Shown here: piece after piece, positions 6,741 through 15,684 of the stretch
Position numbering within the stretch: position 1 is the first letter of the stretch
Layout: each line of letters starts with the position of its first letter
DNA from: Akkermansia muciniphila
GTDB lineage: Bacteria; Pseudomonadota; Gammaproteobacteria; Burkholderiales; Burkholderiaceae_C
Reading direction: 5' to 3'
DNA: 23,175 nucleotides
NCBI GenBank assembly: GCA_943327015.2
Contig: CALPVM020000004.1
Span: 1-23,175, forward strand
Program-made: the position numbers and the translations under genes
Notes under the pieces: model-generated
What the model was told of the DNA's origin: nothing
The model's database searches: none
Seen by the model: the letters and a program-made list of their open reading frames with translations, nothing else

Positions 6741-7703
6741 ATGCAAATAAATCGTACCCAGTGGGCAATTGGTTTGGTCGGAGTTGTGGCAGTTGGTGCT
6801 GCCTGGTATTTTTTATCGGGTGATGCTGAGCCAGTTCCGGCAGAGTCGGGCGATGCAGCATCGGCCGCTTTTGTGAAATCCATGGACGGCACTACGCCCG
6901 ATGGGAACATAACGCAAAATATGTTCACGGGTAGTGCCGCTGGCGGTTTGCCGTATGGCGAGTTACGGCGCATGTTTGATTATTACTTAAGTGCCTTGGG
7001 CGAGAAAACCCTTGAAGAAATTGTGCGCCAGATACGCGAAGAACTGGACAAGCGTTTAAAGCCTACTCAAGCAGATGCTGCTAAAAAATTACTCGACAAG
7101 TACCTGGACTACAAACGCGAATTGGTAACCGTAGAGCAGGCACAGCAATCAGCGGGTCAGGCCGGCATCAAGGGCATTAAGCAACGCTTTGCAGCCATGC
7201 AAGACTTGCGTACCAAATTTTTTAGCCCGCAAGAAAATGAAGGCATGTTCGGCTTTGAAGATGCTTACGACACAGATGCCATAGCGCGGCTTGAAATTGC
7301 CCAAAACGACAAACTGTCTGCAGAGCAAAAACGCGACCAGCTTGCGGCACTGGACGCAGCCATGCCCAAGGCTTTGCGCGAAGAGCGTGATGCTCCGCGT
7401 CAGGTGATATTGCTAGAGCAACGGGCTGCAGAGATGCGTGCCAAAGGCGCTAGCGATCAGGATGTTTACAATATGCGCTCCAAAGCGCTTAATCCTGAAG
7501 CTGCAGCCCGCTTGGCCGAGGTAGACCGAGAAGAAGCGGCATGGAAAGCCAGAATCAATGGTTATCTGGCCGAGCGCAGTAAATTGATGAAGCAACTCGC
7601 CGATGCGCCCGCCGCTGAACGCGATGCTGCCATTGCCAAATTGCAGCAATCAAAATTTAGCCCAGACGAAATTCCGCGTCTGGTGGCTTACGAGCCACAA
7701 TAA
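6741..7703 (+). CDS. lifO: Lipase-specific foldase (steric chaperone)
   Basis: The 320-residue product is an inner-membrane-anchored periplasmic chaperone that folds the Sec-exported lipase before type II secretion. One transmembrane helix lies near residues 8-27 (IGLVGVVAVGAAWYFL). A variable Ala/Asp-rich linker follows, then a long, charged, mostly helical body. The foldase signature RxxFDYYLSALGE is present as RRMFDYYLSALGE around residues 76-88, just after the linker. Length matches Lif proteins of other lipase systems. The start at 6741 is the only ATG giving the membrane anchor, and the ribosome site (GGAA ten bases upstream) is weak. The gene lies immediately after a strong terminator and ends 12 bases from the oppositely directed gspE stop. 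Confidence 0.94.
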   Translation: MQINRTQWAIGLVGVVAVGAAWYFLSGDAEPVPAESGDAASAAFVKSMDGTTPDGNITQNMFTGSAAGGLPYGELRRMFDYYLSALGEKTLEEIVRQIREELDKRLKPTQADAAKKLLDKYLDYKRELVTVEQAQQSAGQAGIKGIKQRFAAMQDLRTKFFSPQENEGMFGFEDAYDTDAIARLEIAQNDKLSAEQKRDQLAALDAAMPKALREERDAPRQVILLEQRAAEMRAKGASDQDVYNMRSKALNPEAAARLAEVDREEAAWKARINGYLAERSKLMKQLADAPAAERDAAIAKLQQSKFSPDEIPRLVAYEPQ

Positions 7704-7715
7704 AGGCAAAAGACG

Positions 7716-9104
7716 CTAATCGCGCACTACCCGCAGCAGTTCTTCGCGGGTAGTGATGCCTTCTTGTACCAAGCGCTCACCATCGTCACGCATCAGAACC
7801 ATACCACCCTGGATGGCCACAGCGCGAATTTCTTCCTCTTGGGCACGGTGGTGAATCATGGAGCCAATGACATCATTGGTGACTAGCAGTTCAAATACTC
7901 CGGTACGCCCCACATAGCCCATCAAACTGCATTGGGTGCAGCCGGCACCTTTGCATTGGGTACAAAGCTTACGCACCAGACGCTGCGCCAAAACGCCGCG
8001 CAGAGTAGAGGTAAGCAAAAACGGCTCAACCCCCATATCTACCATGCGCGTAATGGCACTGGTAGCATCATTGGTATGCAAAGTGGCCAGGACCAGATGG
8101 CCAGTGAGCGACGCTTGAATCGCAATTTGTGCGGTTTCAATGTCCCGGATCTCACCAATCATGATCACATCCGGGTCTTGCCGCAAAATGGCGCGCAGGG
8201 CTTTGGCAAAGGTGAGTTCAATTTTGGGATTGACGTGGGTTTGTCCTACTCCCGGCAGTTCGTACTCAATCGGGTCTTCTACCGTCATGATGTTTTGTGA
8301 GTTGGCATCCAGCCGGCTCAATGCAGCATACAGCGTGGTGGTTTTACCTGAGCCGGTAGGCCCTGTGACCAGAATAATGCCATGCGGTTGTTCTATCAGT
8401 TTTTCCAGCCGGTGCAACACATCACCTTGCATGCCCACTGACTCCAGTGTAAGCTTGTTCTGGCTTTTGTCCAAAAGACGCAGCACAGCACGCTCACCAT
8501 GGGTACTGGCCAATGTGCTTACCCGAATATCTACCGCCCGTGTGCCAATACGTAGGCTGATACGACCATCTTGAGGCAGTCGTTTTTCTGAAATATCCAA
8601 ATCCGCCATAATTTTCAGGCGGGAAATCAATGCAGCGTGCAGCGCCCGGTGCAACTCCACGACCTCACGCAACGTACCATCGACCCTGAAACGAACGCTG
8701 GAGTTTTTTTCGTAGGGTTCAATATGAATGTCACTGGCGCCATCGCGTGCTGCCTGCGTTAGCAGAGCATTCAGCATACGGATGATGGGGGCGTCATCCG
8801 AGGTTTCCAGTAAGTCTTCTACCGCCGGCATATCTTGCATCATGCTGGAGAGGTCAACATCGACCTGAACCTCGCTCATGACTGATGCGGCGCTCGACTC
8901 ACCCTCTGCATAGGCCGCAGTAATGCACTGCGTGAGCGCATACATGTCTATGACTTCGACCGTACCTGGATGAAATTTGCGCATCACTTCACTGATAGCT
9001 GTGGCAGGAGTTATGGCGTGAATCCAGAGCGTGAGTTTGCCGTCATCATCTTCCAGCAGTAACTGCTGTGAGCGTGCAAAAGCGTAGGGTAGGGGGTATA
9101 ACAT
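7716..9104 (-). CDS. gspE: Type II secretion ATPase GspE
   Basis: The 462-residue cytoplasmic hexameric ATPase drives pseudopilus assembly. After a short N1E-like region (about 1-100), the core shows Walker A GPTGSGKT (248-255), the Asp box NIMTVEDPIEY (271-281), Walker B around DPDVIMIGEIRD (310-321) and the His box LATLHTNDA (339-347). A zinc tetracysteine follows: Cys381, Cys384, Cys389 and Cys392. The tetracysteine separates GspE from twitching ATPases such as PilT. It is the last gene of the gspG-to-gspE operon and starts four bases after the gspD stop. gspF, which usually follows gspE, is absent; the next gene is the convergent lifO. No terminator is visible in the 12-base gap. Confidence 0.97.
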   Translation of the reverse strand: MLYPLPYAFARSQQLLLEDDDGKLTLWIHAITPATAISEVMRKFHPGTVEVIDMYALTQCITAAYAEGESSAASVMSEVQVDVDLSSMMQDMPAVEDLLETSDDAPIIRMLNALLTQAARDGASDIHIEPYEKNSSVRFRVDGTLREVVELHRALHAALISRLKIMADLDISEKRLPQDGRISLRIGTRAVDIRVSTLASTHGERAVLRLLDKSQNKLTLESVGMQGDVLHRLEKLIEQPHGIILVTGPTGSGKTTTLYAALSRLDANSQNIMTVEDPIEYELPGVGQTHVNPKIELTFAKALRAILRQDPDVIMIGEIRDIETAQIAIQASLTGHLVLATLHTNDATSAITRMVDMGVEPFLLTSTLRGVLAQRLVRKLCTQCKGAGCTQCSLMGYVGRTGVFELLVTNDVIGSMIHHRAQEEEIRAVAIQGGMVLMRDDGERLVQEGITTREELLRVVRD

Positions 9105-9108
9105 GGGC

Positions 9109-11148
9109 TCAGGGCGCTACGGGTTTAGCAGATGCGGGTGCTTTTGAATTTTGAAATTCAGGCATGATAACGGAGTCGTTAATGGGTACCAGTTTGCTTT
9201 CTTCGGGTTGTGCGCTGACTTGTCTGCCGCGCATGTATTCATAACGGTCAACCGACAGGCGTTCTGTGCTGCTGGCATCACGTACTACAACTGGGCGTAA
9301 AAACACCATCAGGTTGGTTTTTTTGCGACCGCGAGCTTCACTCTTGAACAAGTTTCCAAAGATCGGTAAGTCACCCAGGCCTGGCACTTTTTCCTGAGTG
9401 CCGGAGTAGTCATCTTGCAATAAACCTCCCAGCACAACTACCGAACCATCCTCAACCAATACATTGGTTTCTATGGTGCGTTTATTTGTCGTGGGGCCGC
9501 TGGTTGAGGTGCCAGCTACACTAGATACCTCTTGAAAAATGGTGAGCCGAACCGTGCCATTTTCGCTTATTTGAGGTTTGAACTTGAGGGTCAGACCCAC
9601 GTCTTTTCGTTCAATGGTTTGAAACGGATTGACAGAGCCTGTGGATGCGCCTGTATTTGTAAATTGCCCGGTTACAAATGGTACATTCTGACCGATGGTG
9701 ATTTTTGCTTCTTCATTGTCAAGCGTTAGCAAATTCGGCGTGGAGAGTACGTTACCCGAGCCACTGCTTTCCAGAAAACGCGCCAGAAAACCAAGAACAT
9801 ATACGCCATTCGTTTGTTTAGCAGCACCTAAATTAAGACCGGCACCAGGGGTAGGGAAACCCGTAGCGCTAGGGGTGGAGAGGCCAATAATATTTTTTCC
9901 GGCGGCTCCAAAATTGGTACCCATCAAACCGATAACAGAGTCGCCGGCATTACCCAGCGCTCCTTGCCATTGAATTCCAAATTCAGCCGCCTTGTCAGCA
10001 CTAACCTCCGCAATCAAACTTTCCACAAAGACCTGGGCACGGCGTGCATCTAACTTGTCAATGACGGCACGTATCTGGCGATACTGCGGTTCGGTAGCGG
10101 AAATAATCAGGGAGTTGGTGGCCACATCGGCCTGGATTTGTCCGCCAGTAGCAGCACTACCAGCACCTTGCCCAGCAGCAGAGGGAGCATTAGGGGCACC
10201 TGTTGGCGCGCCACCTACAGATGCACTGGTGGCTGCACGCAGCGTGGTTGCCAATTGCGTTGCATTGGCATTTTTAAGGTAAACCACATAAATATTGCCC
10301 GCCGCACCATTGCTGTTGCTACTGGGTTGATCCAGTTTTTGGATCAGTGATTTGGCCAGTGACATGCGTGCTTGGTTTGCGGCGCGTACTATCAGGGCGT
10401 TGGAACGAGTCTCAGCTACTATGGTGGTTTTGAAACTTGCATCACCACCTCCGCTGCCACCAGCACCGGCAGAGCTTTCAATCAGGCGCAGAACTAATGG
10501 GGCTAAGTCACTGGCGTTGGCATTGACAAGTGGCACTATTTCTAGGTCGGTTGCATTGGGGATATCCAATGCAGCAACAATGCGGGCCAAACGCCGTAAA
10601 TTGTCGGCATAGTCGGTAATCACCAGCGAGTTGTTGCCGGGGTTGACGTTGATCGGGTTGTTGGGACTAATTAAAGGCCGCAGCACTGCCACCAGGTTAT
10701 TGGCATTTTCGTGCTGTAGGCGAATAATTTGTGTCACCAGCTGGTTGCCGGCTAAGTTGGCGCCGGATTCGCCTGCTACCGATACTGAGCCACTTTGCAG
10801 TTTTGCATCAGCCTCTGGAACAATTTTATCTAGCCCCTCGGTTTGCACTACGGTGTAGCCTTGCAAGCGCAATAGGGCTAAAAATTGGTTGTAAGCAACG
10901 CCGGGGCTTACAGGTTTTTCAGTGTTCAGGCTCATGGTGCCTTTGACCCGGGGGTCTACCACCACATTGCGTCCAGTGAGTATTGACATGGTACGCGCCA
11001 CCGATTCGATTTCGGCATTGGTAAAGTTCAGGGTAATGGGCTCCCCTTTTTTTACCACAGTGCTTTGGGAATACGCATTGGGTGCTTGGTTGGCCAGATT
11101 GAGTGCCACAATCAAAGCCAGGGCAAAGCGGGATTTTGCAAGTTTCAT
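9109..11148 (-). CDS. gspD: Type II secretion outer-membrane secretin GspD
   Basis: The 679-residue product forms the outer-membrane exit pore. A signal peptide (about 1-27, ending NAYS) is followed by N0 (about 35-115), N1-N3 repeats (about 135-370) and the secretin domain. Two Gly/Ser/Ala-rich linkers interrupt the N domains: GAGGSGGG inside N2/N3, and a longer Ala/Gly/Pro run before the last N repeat. The secretin core carries the near-universal VPGLGDLPIFGNLF motif at about 588-601 and ends in a short polar tail. It lies 9 bases after gspN and 4 bases before gspE. No pilotin gene is visible. Type II identity over type IV pilus PilQ rests on the N0-N3 arrangement and on the operon. Confidence 0.97.
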   Translation of the reverse strand: MKLAKSRFALALIVALNLANQAPNAYSQSTVVKKGEPITLNFTNAEIESVARTMSILTGRNVVVDPRVKGTMSLNTEKPVSPGVAYNQFLALLRLQGYTVVQTEGLDKIVPEADAKLQSGSVSVAGESGANLAGNQLVTQIIRLQHENANNLVAVLRPLISPNNPINVNPGNNSLVITDYADNLRRLARIVAALDIPNATDLEIVPLVNANASDLAPLVLRLIESSAGAGGSGGGDASFKTTIVAETRSNALIVRAANQARMSLAKSLIQKLDQPSSNSNGAAGNIYVVYLKNANATQLATTLRAATSASVGGAPTGAPNAPSAAGQGAGSAATGGQIQADVATNSLIISATEPQYRQIRAVIDKLDARRAQVFVESLIAEVSADKAAEFGIQWQGALGNAGDSVIGLMGTNFGAAGKNIIGLSTPSATGFPTPGAGLNLGAAKQTNGVYVLGFLARFLESSGSGNVLSTPNLLTLDNEEAKITIGQNVPFVTGQFTNTGASTGSVNPFQTIERKDVGLTLKFKPQISENGTVRLTIFQEVSSVAGTSTSGPTTNKRTIETNVLVEDGSVVVLGGLLQDDYSGTQEKVPGLGDLPIFGNLFKSEARGRKKTNLMVFLRPVVVRDASSTERLSVDRYEYMRGRQVSAQPEESKLVPINDSVIMPEFQNSKAPASAKPVAP

Positions 11149-11157
11149 ACGGTTAAC

Positions 11158-11973
11158 CTATATTTTAATAATGACGCGCGCACCTTCGCGTCTGCCTATG
11201 ATGTTGAGAAGGTTGGCCAGAGCATCGGCTCGCTCTGTTTCGGCACTGGCCTCACCATTGAACTGTAATTTGTGGTTGACCCAATAACCGGATCCATGCA
11301 ATTGCAGGCTACCCTCCAGTGTGGATAGTTGCAGGTAGGGTGACTGTCCCCCCTGCAAACTAAAACGGTAGCTACCCACTGGTTTGAGAGTGGAAAGACT
11401 GGTGGTGATCTCTATGGCATCAAGCTGCGCATGTCCTACCATGTTCCAGTTGCCTTGGTTCCATTGCAAAGACAATTGACGGGTGGTAAGAGACAAGCTG
11501 CCTTGCAGTTGCATGGTGTTCCATGGGGTTCCTAAGCCAGACAGTATGGCACTTGGCCAAATGGAAGGCTCTGTTGCGGGTAAGTCGCTAATATTGATGC
11601 GTGGACCCTGCAAGGTGGGGGTTATCACCCATTGCCATGGTTTGCTGATGCAGCATTCAGATTGCAGTGTCAAAACAATGCCTTGGGTGCTGGGTCGTAG
11701 TTTCCAGAACAATCGTCCCGTTAAGGAGGCTTCGTCAATACTGCCTTTGCCGGCACCCAGTTTGACTTGGGCTGAGCCGTTCCATACTGTGCCTCGGGGT
11801 GAAAGGAGTTGTAAGCGTGCTTGCGAGCTTTCTGCTATGTAATTTGCTAACCAACTGGCAGGAGCCAGAAAAGCAATAACCAACGCTATTCCACTGAGGC
11901 TACCGGTCACAATCCAGCCCCAGGCAATACGCTTTTTGCTGCTAGATGATGGGGGAGACGTGCGGAGTGTCAT
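11158..11973 (-). CDS. gspN: Type II secretion protein GspN
   Basis: A 271-residue inner-membrane protein of the GspN family, an accessory part of some type II systems that is missing in many. One transmembrane helix lies near residues 17-40 (WIVTGSLSGIALVIAFLAPASWL). The rest is periplasmic and beta-rich, including LLSPRGTVWNG, a typical family motif just after the membrane. Two adjacent cysteines (SECCIS) lie mid-protein. It sits between gspM and gspD in a tight operon, 15 bases after gspM. Its exact role is poorly established in any species; some systems work without it. Confidence 0.88.
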   Translation of the reverse strand: MTLRTSPPSSSSKKRIAWGWIVTGSLSGIALVIAFLAPASWLANYIAESSQARLQLLSPRGTVWNGSAQVKLGAGKGSIDEASLTGRLFWKLRPSTQGIVLTLQSECCISKPWQWVITPTLQGPRINISDLPATEPSIWPSAILSGLGTPWNTMQLQGSLSLTTRQLSLQWNQGNWNMVGHAQLDAIEITTSLSTLKPVGSYRFSLQGGQSPYLQLSTLEGSLQLHGSGYWVNHKLQFNGEASAETERADALANLLNIIGRREGARVIIKI

Positions 11974-11988
11974 GCGAGTTCAGCGTTT

Positions 11989-12465
11989 TTATTGGGCTGG
12001 CAATACCATCTGGAAACTTCCGTTCCAGCCGATATTGGTGCGTGTTAAGCGAGCCTGAACCGACACGGTACGCGCGTTGGTGCGAATGCTGTTTAGCCAT
12101 TGGGACAGATCTTCGGCGCTGATGCCACGAACATTGACCGTGGCGTTATTGCCATTAAAAATAATTTCCGCCCGGTTGCCAAAGGTTTGTTCAATTGATA
12201 CCTCCAATGCTGTTACTGCTGCTGCCTGAGAAACCTGGGGCAGGTTTTGCATCGATTGGGCTTGGCTCTGTAGGTTAAGCATTTGTTGGAGTTTGGCTTC
12301 CTGGGCGCGTTGTGTACTTTCAAAGGCTCGAATAGTACGAATAGCAGGCGATAAAGCAACCAACCATAAAAATAAGACGATGGCTAGCACGGCTGCAACG
12401 CGCACCAGCATTTTGTCGCGAAGGGGCAATGCCGTCCACCATACTTTGGCTTGTGTTGTTTTCAT
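11989..12465 (-). CDS. gspM: Type II secretion inner-membrane platform protein GspM
   Basis: A 158-residue bitopic protein with a short cytoplasmic N-terminus, one transmembrane helix (about 22-43, VRVAAVLAIVLFLWLVAL) and a periplasmic part. That part begins with a coiled-coil-prone, Gln-rich stretch and ends in a small ferredoxin-like fold (about 85-155). GspM partners GspL and links the ATPase to the pseudopilus and GspC. Length and topology fit the family. The start overlaps the gspL stop by four bases (ATGA), and CAGGGGG stands just upstream, so translation is probably coupled to gspL. Confidence 0.9.
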   Translation of the reverse strand: MKTTQAKVWWTALPLRDKMLVRVAAVLAIVLFLWLVALSPAIRTIRAFESTQRAQEAKLQQMLNLQSQAQSMQNLPQVSQAAAVTALEVSIEQTFGNRAEIIFNGNNATVNVRGISAEDLSQWLNSIRTNARTVSVQARLTRTNIGWNGSFQMVLPAQ

Positions 12466-13631
12466 CGGGCCCCCTGTACAGAAATAACCAGGCTATTGCC
12501 ATCCATTTTGCTGGTGTAGCCGCGCGCACGGAGATCGGCGTTCAAGGTATCTACCAGCGGGCTATCGGATTTGAGCCCGCTGATGCGTAGTTCTCCGGGG
12601 CTAAAGTCAATGGCTGTAGCGGCTCCATTGGCTAACACTGTCTCTGCAGATGAACCAAAAGCAGCGAGCATCGATTCAAAGTCGCGCGGCGATAATCCAC
12701 CACTGGCCTGACGTAGCTGACTAAGCTCCCGATCCATTTGTACCGGCGGATCGACTATGACGCTGACTTTGGGAAAAGTTGAAACCAGAACATCACGAAT
12801 CGCCGTGCGTTGCTGTTCAAGGACTTTGTTGGAGCGCCACGCAAGCGCATTAAGACCCAGAATATGTACTGCCAGTACAACCAGCATGGCATAGCGCGCA
12901 GTAGTCCATTCCGGGGCACTCCAGAAAATTGACCATCGTTTAGCAAGTCGAACAAAAAATGGGTTGCGCCAGGCAAACTCAAATTGCCCTAGATTCCACT
13001 CGTATTGTGCTGAGCGCCGCAGACGATTTTCAGGAGATATGACCCTGGCAGTTCGGTGGAACAATTGTTCTGCCAGATGTGATGCAGCGGGTTCTGCCAT
13101 AAGCTCCGCATCCGGATAGTCCATATCGGGCAACTGTGCATTTGCCAAATGGTTGGACGACAATGGAACGGTGTGTACCCCCGATTCATCGACCCAGGTA
13201 ATTTGTGCCATGTCATCGTTGCCTGTAACCCACAATTTGGTGTTGCTGGATGAGAACGACTTGCTTTTGGTAGACAGTGGTGTGGGTGCCCATTCAGGTG
13301 CCAGTTTGCTGGGCCGGTGGTGGCTGCGACGTAGATTTTTAAGTGCATCACGCAGCCATTCTTTGTCGCAGGCAGCAACCCAGATGGCGGTGCCATCGGT
13401 GGCATGCGGCTGCAAGGCAAAGTGCATTTTTGCGGGGTCGTCCAGCAACTGGTCTTCTAAAAGACTTTCCAGAATGCTACGCAGGCGTGGTGAGCTGCGC
13501 TCTTGCATCCAGCCACTGGAAAGAGTTCCGTTGGGTAACTGAATTTGATGCCATGACAATGCACGGGACGGAACCACGGCTACGGTTCCGCCATTGCTGC
13601 CAAGATCTACGGGAATGAGTGCAATATTCAT
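12462..13631 (-). CDS. gspL: Type II secretion inner-membrane platform protein GspL
   Basis: From the ATG at 13631 the product is 389 residues. The N-terminal two thirds form the cytoplasmic actin-like domain that binds GspE. A transmembrane helix (about 243-262, AMLVVLAVHILGLNALAW) and a periplasmic domain ending in a ferredoxin-like fold follow. I prefer 13631 because the protein then begins MNIALIPVDLG, as relatives do. An upstream in-frame ATG at 13694 would add 21 atypical residues inside gspK. The chosen start has no good Shine-Dalgarno sequence, so translation may depend on ribosomes ending gspK 17 bases earlier. Conservation in this family is low; the call rests on topology, weak similarity and operon position before gspM. 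Confidence 0.88.
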   Translation of the reverse strand: MNIALIPVDLGSNGGTVAVVPSRALSWHQIQLPNGTLSSGWMQERSSPRLRSILESLLEDQLLDDPAKMHFALQPHATDGTAIWVAACDKEWLRDALKNLRRSHHRPSKLAPEWAPTPLSTKSKSFSSSNTKLWVTGNDDMAQITWVDESGVHTVPLSSNHLANAQLPDMDYPDAELMAEPAASHLAEQLFHRTARVISPENRLRRSAQYEWNLGQFEFAWRNPFFVRLAKRWSIFWSAPEWTTARYAMLVVLAVHILGLNALAWRSNKVLEQQRTAIRDVLVSTFPKVSVIVDPPVQMDRELSQLRQASGGLSPRDFESMLAAFGSSAETVLANGAATAIDFSPGELRISGLKSDSPLVDTLNADLRARGYTSKMDGNSLVISVQGAR

Positions 13632-13648
13632 GAAATACTTTTTGGAGT

Positions 13649-14626
13649 TTATTGTAGAGGCGTATTGGGCCTTATGGCACCTTTTTGGCGCCAAAGTGTT
13701 TTGATAGTCAGTCCGTCACGTTGAACTACAGAGCGTTCCTGTACCCGAAGGTCGCCCAAGCGCAAAAGTGCCCGCATTTCAAAAAAGCGCGAATTAATTC
13801 CGTGTTCTTCTTGTACCAGTGGAATCTCTGAATTACCCAAGGCTTTGGTGACATCGGATAGGGATCGAAAATGGGCCATTGACCGCGCAATTATCAGCCT
13901 TTGGGCACCTGCTTGGTCTATAGCGCCGATAGATGCATAAACTACCAATGCGGGTGCGGTGTTCAGGTTGACGGCGGTGCGCTCCGGCAGAACCGTGACA
14001 TAGTCGCGTAGCCGGTCTATGCTGGAGTTAGACAGTCCTAGCCAGCCAAGCTGCTCTAGAGTCCGTGGCAAAAGAGGAGAGTGATTGTTACTGGCATTTT
14101 TATCGTTGGGGTTGATGCCCATCTCTTGTGCCAGACGCATGTTAAGAACCAGACTGTTTAATTCTGATTCAGGTAATCGAAGGGCATCAAATAAACGGCT
14201 AAACGCTCTGAGAGTAGGTGTGTGTGGTTGACCATCAACAATCAAATTTCGGGCATTGAGGCGCCCTTGCAGATCGGTAATCTGGCCGGATAGAAATGCG
14301 TCTTCACCCACATCTTCTACGGTGTCGCTGCTTTTGCCTGCTGCCAGAAAAGTGGATAACCGGGCTTCTTTCAATGCAACCGCCCATGGTTCAGCCAAGT
14401 GGTCCGGGGTGCCTGCGCGCGCGTCTTCACGCAAAATGAGCCTGCCCCAGTCTAATGCACCCTGCAGTATCCAGCTGGATTGAACTCTGGCCCGTTCAGC
14501 AGTTTCAATTTCTATGCTGCGCCATTGTTGCCATAAAGCCGTGGCTGTTAGCGATGCAACCAGCGTAACAATCAGCATGGCTGTCAGAATGGCTGCCCCC
14601 CGTTGTTTGATGCGTGATGTGTTCAC
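13649..14626 (-). CDS. gspK: Type II secretion minor pseudopilin GspK
   Basis: The 325-residue product is the large minor pseudopilin at the tip of the pseudopilus. It has the prepilin peptidase site RG|AAILTAMLIVTLVASL at residues 9-10, followed by the hydrophobic helix. Like other GspK proteins it lacks the Glu at +5 that the other pseudopilins have. The body contains the alpha domain inserted in the fold, with the SAM-like motif TAVNLNTAPALVVYA near residues 216-230. GspK caps the GspI-GspJ complex. Its start overlaps the gspJ stop by four bases, and gspL follows after 17 bases. Processing needs a prepilin peptidase (GspO/PilD) that is not encoded here. Confidence 0.93.
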   Translation of the reverse strand: MNTSRIKQRGAAILTAMLIVTLVASLTATALWQQWRSIEIETAERARVQSSWILQGALDWGRLILREDARAGTPDHLAEPWAVALKEARLSTFLAAGKSSDTVEDVGEDAFLSGQITDLQGRLNARNLIVDGQPHTPTLRAFSRLFDALRLPESELNSLVLNMRLAQEMGINPNDKNASNNHSPLLPRTLEQLGWLGLSNSSIDRLRDYVTVLPERTAVNLNTAPALVVYASIGAIDQAGAQRLIIARSMAHFRSLSDVTKALGNSEIPLVQEEHGINSRFFEMRALLRLGDLRVQERSVVQRDGLTIKTLWRQKGAIRPNTPLQ

Positions 14627-15327
14627 GGGCTGAACTCCGATGCAGTGGCACGTGCCCAGTCGCGCACAATATTGCCAGCCAGTGGATGCGGCGCGGTAAC
14701 GGTCAGCATTAATCTAACCCCATCAGGAACAGTTGCAGTGTTTGTTGAGCTTAAATTTGCGCCTGGTGTGGATATGACGGGCGCATTGGCTCCGCTGCTG
14801 GAGAGTGGGTTGCTCCACGCGCCGCTTCTGAAATAATAGATTTGCCATTGGGTAATGGCAAAAAGAGTGATTTCACGTTGCCGTGCTGCTTCTGTGGGGC
14901 TTTGCGCCCACAGTCCGGCTGCGTCCCAAGCGGCACGCCATTCTTGCCTGGTTCGCAGGGGATCCGATTGCCAACGCAGCCAATGGCTTTTGCCATCGCG
15001 GTTAGACCTTGCCCAGGCAACAACAATCACACCTTCGCTGGGGTCGGCACTGTGCTGTCGGGTGATACGCATAGAGCGCCCATCCCATTCCATTGGTGTG
15101 GTTTCCGGGAGTTCAATTAAGGCATCCAGATCGGCACCCCATTGCGACAAACCTGCCTCAAGTGTTAAAACATTGTCGGTCATGTCGCGCATTTGCGTTG
15201 TAGCCTGTTGCATGCCACCCAGGGCTCGCCAGGCCATCATGGTCATGAGCGACATAATGGACACAGCGACCAACAGCTCGATTAAGGTAAATCCAGCAAT
15301 GAACCCGGGGAGATGGCGACTACGCAT
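14623..15327 (-). CDS. gspJ: Type II secretion minor pseudopilin GspJ
   Basis: A 234-residue minor pseudopilin. The N-terminal leader ends in G|FTLIELLVAVSIMSLM (Gly12-Phe13), with Glu at +5 for pilin assembly. The C-terminal beta-rich domain is typical in size for GspJ, and its position between gspI and gspK fixes the identity. It begins directly after the gspI stop (TGA then ATG with no gap) and ends overlapping gspK by four bases, so translation is likely coupled throughout. GspJ, GspI and GspK form the tip that primes pseudopilus assembly. Confidence 0.93.
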   Translation of the reverse strand: MRSRHLPGFIAGFTLIELLVAVSIMSLMTMMAWRALGGMQQATTQMRDMTDNVLTLEAGLSQWGADLDALIELPETTPMEWDGRSMRITRQHSADPSEGVIVVAWARSNRDGKSHWLRWQSDPLRTRQEWRAAWDAAGLWAQSPTEAARQREITLFAITQWQIYYFRSGAWSNPLSSSGANAPVISTPGANLSSTNTATVPDGVRLMLTVTAPHPLAGNIVRDWARATASEFSP

Positions 15328-15684
15328 TCAGTACCGCCCCAAAATAGTGCTGAGTTGCAAAATGGGTTGCTGCTGTGTATTAAATAGTTTGGCATCGACC
15401 CGTCTAAAGCTGGGATTCGGGGTGGGTTGAACATCTAGCTGTAGTTTGAGCGTTCGGCCGGCCTGGTCGCAACTTAATGTGCTGGTGCCAACATCCGGTA
15501 ATTGGCGTGACATACGCACCTGTGCCAGTGCGTTTTCGGCGCAAATTTGTGCCAGTACCCGGTCGCTTTGCCGTTCGGCATTGCGCGTCATGGCTGCAGT
15601 GCCTTGCAAGCCTGCTACCAGTGCTGTGCCTACAATGGACAAGGCCACCAAAACCTCGATCAGGGTAAAACCAGTGTGCTTCAT
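15328..15684 (-). CDS. gspI: Type II secretion minor pseudopilin GspI
   Basis: From the ATG at 15684 the product is 118 residues, normal for GspI. The leader is very short (MKHTG), with cleavage before FTLIEVLVALSIV and Glu at +5. I prefer this start to a longer frame from 15765 because a five-residue leader is typical and the longer one would add 27 unrelated residues read across gspH. The start overlaps the gspH stop by four bases (ATGA). A cysteine sits in the C-terminal half (TLSCDQAG). GspI starts the tip complex with GspJ and GspK. Confidence 0.92.
   Translation of the reverse strand: MKHTGFTLIEVLVALSIVGTALVAGLQGTAAMTRNAERQSDRVLAQICAENALAQVRMSRQLPDVGTSTLSCDQAGRTLKLQLDVQPTPNPSFRRVDAKLFNTQQQPILQLSTILGRY

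Noticed and set aside
9695..10612. Several plus-strand open frames opposite gspD
   Set aside because: They are antisense to a confidently identified secretin and reflect its Gly/Ala/Ser-rich composition, not separate genes.
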